From NCBI GenBank assembly GCA_030673645.1, contig DAOVIO010000002.1:1-64000 (forward strand): a stretch of 64,000 nucleotides of DNA. The letters are read 5' to 3'. Position 1 is the stretch's first letter, and every line of letters starts with the position of its first letter. Positions 60,035 through 64,000 of the stretch are shown piece by piece. The notes below the pieces were generated by a model, which worked only from the letters and a program-made list of their open reading frames with translations, did not search any database and was not told the origin of the DNA. Source of the stretch: JAGLSB01 sp023135955 (GTDB lineage Bacteria; Bacteroidota; Bacteroidia; Bacteroidales; GCA-2748055). The position numbers and the translations under genes were made by a program.

Positions 60035-61450
60035 ATGAATAATAAGTTGCAAACGGCAAAATACCTTTTTACAGATTTCCTTACCGCAGCTTTAAGCTGG
60101 ACATTATTTTATATTTTTCGAAAAGAGTATATCGAACCGATGAAATTTGGTTATGATATTCCTATTACTTTTGGGGAAAGGTATTATCTAGGATTAATTC
60201 TTATCCCAATATCATGGATTTTACTTTATTACCTTACAGGTTATTATCGTGATATTTATCGTAAGTCAAGATTAAACGATATTGTTCAAAGTTTTCTTCA
60301 ATCACTTTTTGGTGTAACTATCCTATTTTTCCTCCTTCTTCTGGATGATGAAATCAGTAGCTATAAAAACTACTATCTTTTATATACTGTCTTATTCGGA
60401 CTTCATTTTCTTATTACTTTATTCTTTCGTCTAATATTAACCAGTATCACAACATGGAAAATTCATAATAAAAAAATCTGTTTTAACACACTGATGATTG
60501 GTAGCAACATCCAGGCAGTTGAAACCTATATTGAACTTGAGCAACAAACTTTGTCATACGGAAATAATATTATTGGTTTTGTCAATGTTCATAAAAAAGA
60601 TCATTACCAACTTTCAGATTATATAAGCCATCACGGTAATCTTAATAAACTAGAGTCAATTATTGAAGAACATGATATTCAAGAAGTTATTATAGCGTTG
60701 GAAAACTCCGAGCACAAAGAAATCAGTAAAATCATAAATAAACTTGCGGGATGCAAGGTTATAATCAAAGCCATCCCAAATATGTATGATATTTTGACTG
60801 GCAAAGTTAAAATGTCTCAGTTATTTGATACGCCACTTATTCAAATCTCACATGACCTGATGCCTGTTTGGCAATCGAATGTTAAACAAATAATTGATTA
60901 TATTATTTCTTTACTGGCACTAATAATCTTACTACCACTATTTATCAGCCTGGTGGTTGGAGTAAAATTAAGTTCTCCCGGCAAGGTTTTCTATTCCCAT
61001 GAAAGAATTGGGAAATACGGAAAAGCATTTAAAATACTTAAGTTCCGTTCGATGCGGAATGATGCTGAAAAAAATGGCCCTATGTTGTCATCCAAAAATG
61101 ATAGCAGACTTACTAAATTTGGTAGTTTCATGAGAAAATATCGCCTTGATGAAATTCCAAATTTTATCAATGTGCTTAAGGGAGATATGTCACTAGTTGG
61201 ACCAAGACCCGAGAGGCAATTCTTTATTAATCAAATCATTAAAAAAGCTCCTCACTATGTTCATCTTCATAAAGTAAAACCTGGTATTACTTCCTGGGGA
61301 CAGGTAAAGTATGGTTATGCTGAAAATGTTGAACAGATGATAAAAAGGTTGAGGTATGATATTCTATACATTGAGAATATGTCGCTTTTTGTAGATATGA
61401 AAATTCTCTTTTATACAACGCTAACAATAATAAAAGGCAGAGGAATCTAA
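60035..61450 (+). CDS. Polyprenyl-phosphate glycosyl-1-phosphate transferase (exopolysaccharide or O-antigen initiation)
   Basis: This membrane enzyme loads the first sugar-1-phosphate onto undecaprenyl phosphate, starting exopolysaccharide or O-antigen synthesis. I start at the ATG at 60035; an in-frame TTG at 60014 adds seven residues. The 471-residue protein has four N-terminal membrane helices, a Rossmann-like middle domain (about 145-250) and one further membrane helix (about 285-310). The catalytic domain follows with FYSHERIGKYGKAFKILKFRSM, YRLDEIPNFINVLKGDMSLVGPRPE and KPGITSWGQVKYGY. This is the WcaJ/CpsE layout. The sugar it transfers cannot be read from sequence. Confidence 0.92.
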   Translation: MNNKLQTAKYLFTDFLTAALSWTLFYIFRKEYIEPMKFGYDIPITFGERYYLGLILIPISWILLYYLTGYYRDIYRKSRLNDIVQSFLQSLFGVTILFFLLLLDDEISSYKNYYLLYTVLFGLHFLITLFFRLILTSITTWKIHNKKICFNTLMIGSNIQAVETYIELEQQTLSYGNNIIGFVNVHKKDHYQLSDYISHHGNLNKLESIIEEHDIQEVIIALENSEHKEISKIINKLAGCKVIIKAIPNMYDILTGKVKMSQLFDTPLIQISHDLMPVWQSNVKQIIDYIISLLALIILLPLFISLVVGVKLSSPGKVFYSHERIGKYGKAFKILKFRSMRNDAEKNGPMLSSKNDSRLTKFGSFMRKYRLDEIPNFINVLKGDMSLVGPRPERQFFINQIIKKAPHYVHLHKVKPGITSWGQVKYGYAENVEQMIKRLRYDILYIENMSLFVDMKILFYTTLTIIKGRGI

Positions 61451-61468
61451 GCTGTATTATTCATGCAG

Positions 61469-62044
61469 CTAAAGGAAAAAGTGTTCACTTACAGGGAAAT
61501 ATTCTGGCCCATCATTTTTCAAAATACTTTCAAACAATACCACACTTTCAACATCCTGCTTTAAAAATAACTGTCCTTCATTTGAAGTTACGACTTCTCT
61601 AAATTCATTTCTATTTTGAATGCTTCTCATCCTTCCCAAAGTTAAGTGAGGCCTATAATTATCTGAAGTAAATTGGTAATCAATACTGTTTAATGCTTTG
61701 TCAACCTTATTATTCAGTTCGATAAGTGGAATAGAATTTTTTACTCCTGCCCATAACACTTTAGGGTAAGAGAAACTTCGAAAAACACCTAATCCTTTAA
61801 TGGAAAGTGGAAAACTCCTGGTTTGCAATGCCAGCTCTTTAAGTTTCTCTGTAATTAATGGAAGTTTATTGTTTTCTGTCTCCCCTAAGAACCTGATTGT
61901 CAAATGTAAATTATCCCTTCTAATCCATCGTATCTTCTCCTCTCTTAATTTCAATCTGATATTTTTTACTATCAAATCAAAGGCAGGATCAGGATACAAT
62001 TTGATAGCAATAAATAGTCTGCTTGTATTTTGATTTAACGACAT
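61469..62044 (-). CDS. thpR: RNA 2',3'-cyclic phosphodiesterase (2H family)
   Basis: A 191-residue 2H-phosphoesterase that opens 2',3'-cyclic phosphates on RNA ends. Both catalytic motifs are clear: HLT at 47-49 (DNLHLTIRFLGE) and HLT at 133-135 (YRPHLTLGRM). The N-terminal SRLFIAIKLYPDP is typical of the LigT/ThpR branch. The biological substrate in bacteria remains open. It is divergent from elbB, with a gap of 68 bases between the start codons, and convergent with the sugar transferase gene. Confidence 0.92.
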   Translation of the reverse strand: MSLNQNTSRLFIAIKLYPDPAFDLIVKNIRLKLREEKIRWIRRDNLHLTIRFLGETENNKLPLITEKLKELALQTRSFPLSIKGLGVFRSFSYPKVLWAGVKNSIPLIELNNKVDKALNSIDYQFTSDNYRPHLTLGRMRSIQNRNEFREVVTSNEGQLFLKQDVESVVLFESILKNDGPEYFPVSEHFFL

Positions 62045-62112
62045 ATAAAAAATTTACCTGCTTATCATTTTTTTTCTTAATTTGCTGAAATTGAACCAAA
62101 ATATATAGAATT

Positions 62113-62775
62113 ATGGCTAATTCAAAAAAAATCGCAGTTGTTTTATCAGGTTGTGGAGTGTATGATGGAGCAGAAATTCATGAAGCGACCCTAAGTTTAT
62201 TTGCAATTTCAAAAATGGGATGTGAATATGAGATTTTCGCTCCTGACATAAAACAGCATCATGTAATCAATCATCTGACTGGTGAAGAAATGTCTGAAAC
62301 CCGTAATGTTCTGGTTGAATCGGCCAGAATAGCAAGAGGAAATATCAAGGCATTAAATGAATTCAATGCAGACCATTTTGACGGACTTTTATTTCCAGGT
62401 GGGTTCGGAGCAGCAAAAAACTTATCTAACTGGGCTTTTAAAGGTCCGGATGGTGATGTAATCCCCGAGATTCGGGAGGCAATAACTAGTGCTGTCAAGA
62501 ATAATAAAGTCATTGGAGCACTTTGCATTTCACCAGTACTTTTAGCAAAAGTTCTTGAGGGTGTAAATTTAACCATTGGATCTGATAAAGCAACGGCTGC
62601 AGGAATTACTCAGGCCGGGGCCAATCACAATATCACTACACATGGCGAAGTTGTCGTGGATTCTAAATACAAAGTAGTTACTACTCCGTGCTATATGCTT
62701 GATGCTACTATTGCACAAATTGGCGATGGTGCTGAGAATGTTGTTAAGGCAATGCTTGATTTGATTGGGGAATAA
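62113..62775 (+). CDS. elbB: ElbB-type glyoxalase (DJ-1/PfpI fold)
   Basis: A 220-residue class I glutamine amidotransferase-like protein of the ElbB group. It begins KKIAVVLSGCGVYDGAEIHEATLSLFAI and shows the LLFPGGFGAAKNLS strand-turn and the nucleophile elbow GALCISPVLLAKVL with the reactive Cys. THGEVVVDSKYKVVTTPCYM near the end is characteristic. Family members have glyoxalase activity on glyoxal. The name comes from an old link to isoprenoid synthesis that is not firmly established. It is probably a single-gene transcript. Confidence 0.93.
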   Translation: MANSKKIAVVLSGCGVYDGAEIHEATLSLFAISKMGCEYEIFAPDIKQHHVINHLTGEEMSETRNVLVESARIARGNIKALNEFNADHFDGLLFPGGFGAAKNLSNWAFKGPDGDVIPEIREAITSAVKNNKVIGALCISPVLLAKVLEGVNLTIGSDKATAAGITQAGANHNITTHGEVVVDSKYKVVTTPCYMLDATIAQIGDGAENVVKAMLDLIGE

Positions 62776-62887
62776 AAGTATGAATTTATCATTCTTTGTT
62801 TTTAAATCAAATTCTACATTTTTTTTATTCCTGTTCTTCTTGTGTTGCCTCTTCAAATTGTTATAGATATTCCTTGACCTTATGCGC

Positions 62888-63814
62888 CTATTTATTATCA
62901 AGAGCTCCGGCTCCAATCCATGACAGGAATAATTGTAGATTTGCGTCAGAAGTTCTCCCGGCATGCGTTTGACCTACATTAAATACAGAATAAAGAATAC
63001 TGTTTTCATGATTTACAGTATCAACATAGCCTCCCGAAATCAAAGTATTATAAGATTCCCCTGAGGAAAGATCGAGAAAAGATCCTGATAGATGACACCC
63101 TATACATGATGCATTAAAAATTGGCTGCAAATTCTCACTAAAACTGACTACCTCAGGTGGCGTATCATCAATTCCACCTTGATCAATCCACATAAGAATT
63201 GTATCCCTTTCAGCCCCGCTTACTTTATCTGCATGGAAACCTGTAAGTGCGGTATATAATTTACTATTATAAGGAGTTACTGTGTCTATAAGGTTATTCT
63301 CAATTAGACTTGTATAAGCAATATTTGAAGTCAGATCTGGGGCAGTTTGGCCTTCTCCATGACAATCAATGCAATTATTATTTTCAAAAATCGGGATTAT
63401 TTGATTCCAAAAGCTTATTAATTCTACTATGACCGGGATTGAATCACCATCGACTGAATAACTAGCACCCTGAGATATCCATACAAGGATTTTTTCAATA
63501 TTTCCGGGAGTAGTTCTTCCAGCGTGTGTACCTGAAGGAAGCAATGTCTGATACAGATCACTCAATTCGGGATTTAAGGTGTCGACATAATTTCCTTCGA
63601 AAAGACTATTATATGCATTCTGAGCATCAAGATATGGCTCTTGTCCCCCTGAATGACATACTTCGCAGTCATTGCTAAAGATTGGTAATATTTCATCTAC
63701 AAAATCAATTTTTATGGTATCGTCAATTTCAGGGTATTTAATTACGTATTTTTCACAAGTAATAACACTTAGACTGAAAAATATGAAGAAAACTAGCATT
63801 AATCGTTTTGTCAT
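62888..63814 (-). CDS. Lipoprotein with three tandem CxxCH (cytochrome c-like) repeats
   Basis: A 308-residue lipoprotein (signal ends SVITC, Cys20). Three repeats of about 90 residues follow, each of the form ...PIF...C-x-x-C-H...YxSL...VDT...LY...HAxR/K...I..WI..G. The heme-type motifs are CEVCH (50-54), CIDCH (148-152) and CIGCH (237-241). A conserved histidine lies 42-43 residues after each CxxCH histidine (His97, His194, His284) and may be a second axial ligand. The pattern resembles the c-type domains found in planctomycete-like cytochromes. Three covalent hemes at the outer face of the envelope are the likely outcome, for electron transfer or redox sensing. Confidence 0.78.
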   Translation of the reverse strand: MTKRLMLVFFIFFSLSVITCEKYVIKYPEIDDTIKIDFVDEILPIFSNDCEVCHSGGQEPYLDAQNAYNSLFEGNYVDTLNPELSDLYQTLLPSGTHAGRTTPGNIEKILVWISQGASYSVDGDSIPVIVELISFWNQIIPIFENNNCIDCHGEGQTAPDLTSNIAYTSLIENNLIDTVTPYNSKLYTALTGFHADKVSGAERDTILMWIDQGGIDDTPPEVVSFSENLQPIFNASCIGCHLSGSFLDLSSGESYNTLISGGYVDTVNHENSILYSVFNVGQTHAGRTSDANLQLFLSWIGAGALDNK

Positions 63815-64000
63815 GATAATAAGATATTTATGAAAATATTATACTCAAATTAGCAAAAGATTGCTCTTAGGCTATTTTTTCACAAAATATAAAAATTGTT
63901 AAGTTATTGTTACATTTTAACTGTGTCAAAGAACATGGTTTTATATTAGAATACGCATTATTTTTTGTAACTACAGGCACTTATTTATGCGTCTTTTACA

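Noticed and set aside
62569..62964. A 131-codon - strand open frame
   Set aside because: It overlaps the end of elbB and the end of the CxxCH lipoprotein gene, and its composition is that of an antisense shadow.

Overview
This window reads as ordinary chromosome of a free-living member of the Bacteroidota, probably near the Bacteroidales/Marinilabiliales. The DNA is AT-rich. Many genes are preceded by the Bacteroidota sigma-A promoter hexamer-like box TAnnTTTG, and the classical Shine-Dalgarno sequence is usually absent. Several genes are hallmarks of the phylum: a fused MurF-alanine racemase, a GldB-type lipoprotein beside nadE, a type 9 secretion (T9SS) type A sorting domain, DUF1573 and DUF4369/TlpA proteins, and futalosine-pathway MqnE. 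I see no rRNA, tRNA, CRISPR array, prophage or insertion sequence.

Layout. 1-587 is a gene-free stretch holding a dense cluster of REP-like palindromes. 588-8317 has a secreted aldose epimerase, a 55-residue ferredoxin, an M20 amidohydrolase with a half-size TauE/SafE protein, a very large outer-membrane protein (degenerate metallopeptidase + beta-propeller + barrel) and a DUF1573 protein. 8429-16533 holds meaB, a TlpA-like thioredoxin, gldB, a small barrel protein, nadE, a Crp-type regulator and an ECF sigma module. 16549-25095 is an envelope block: ArnT-like transferase, lipid A acyltransferase, glycosyltransferases (one a GT2-GT4 fusion), MurF-Alr and thymidine kinase. 25170-30801 has a conserved unknown gene with rsmI, a small secreted protein carrying a thrice-repeated E/D-E/D-W-M motif, a YjjG-type phosphatase, dnaB and ispE. 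30862-35218 has a carboxyltransferase/biotin-carrier pair, then lptF/G-type permease and tgt.

35375-48498 is mostly + strand: GT2, ECF sigma and rsmG; rpmH; a GT-C/TPR membrane protein; a flavoprotein with mqnE; then PASTA protein, T9SS cargo, rluD-type synthase and ddl. 48495-52121 is a complete three-gene acyl-CoA carboxylase operon. 52636-58749 has ssb, a sigma/anti-sigma-like pair, gcvP, an MBL hydrolase and pcm. The end holds a degenerate Gfo/Idh protein, a polyprenyl-phosphate sugar transferase, thpR, elbB and a lipoprotein with three CxxCH repeats.

Together the genes describe a cell with peptidoglycan and LPS/exopolysaccharide synthesis, T9SS secretion, propionyl/methylmalonyl-CoA metabolism (two carboxylase loci plus MeaB), menaquinone made through futalosine, and the MEP isoprenoid pathway. 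I found no cluster that looks like a defence or mobile system. The most unusual items are the pseudo-metallopeptidase/propeller/barrel protein (3733-7008), the E/D-E/D-W-M secreted protein with a possible sigma-54 promoter (26775-27253), the triple-CxxCH lipoprotein (62888-63814) and the palindrome cluster at the left edge.
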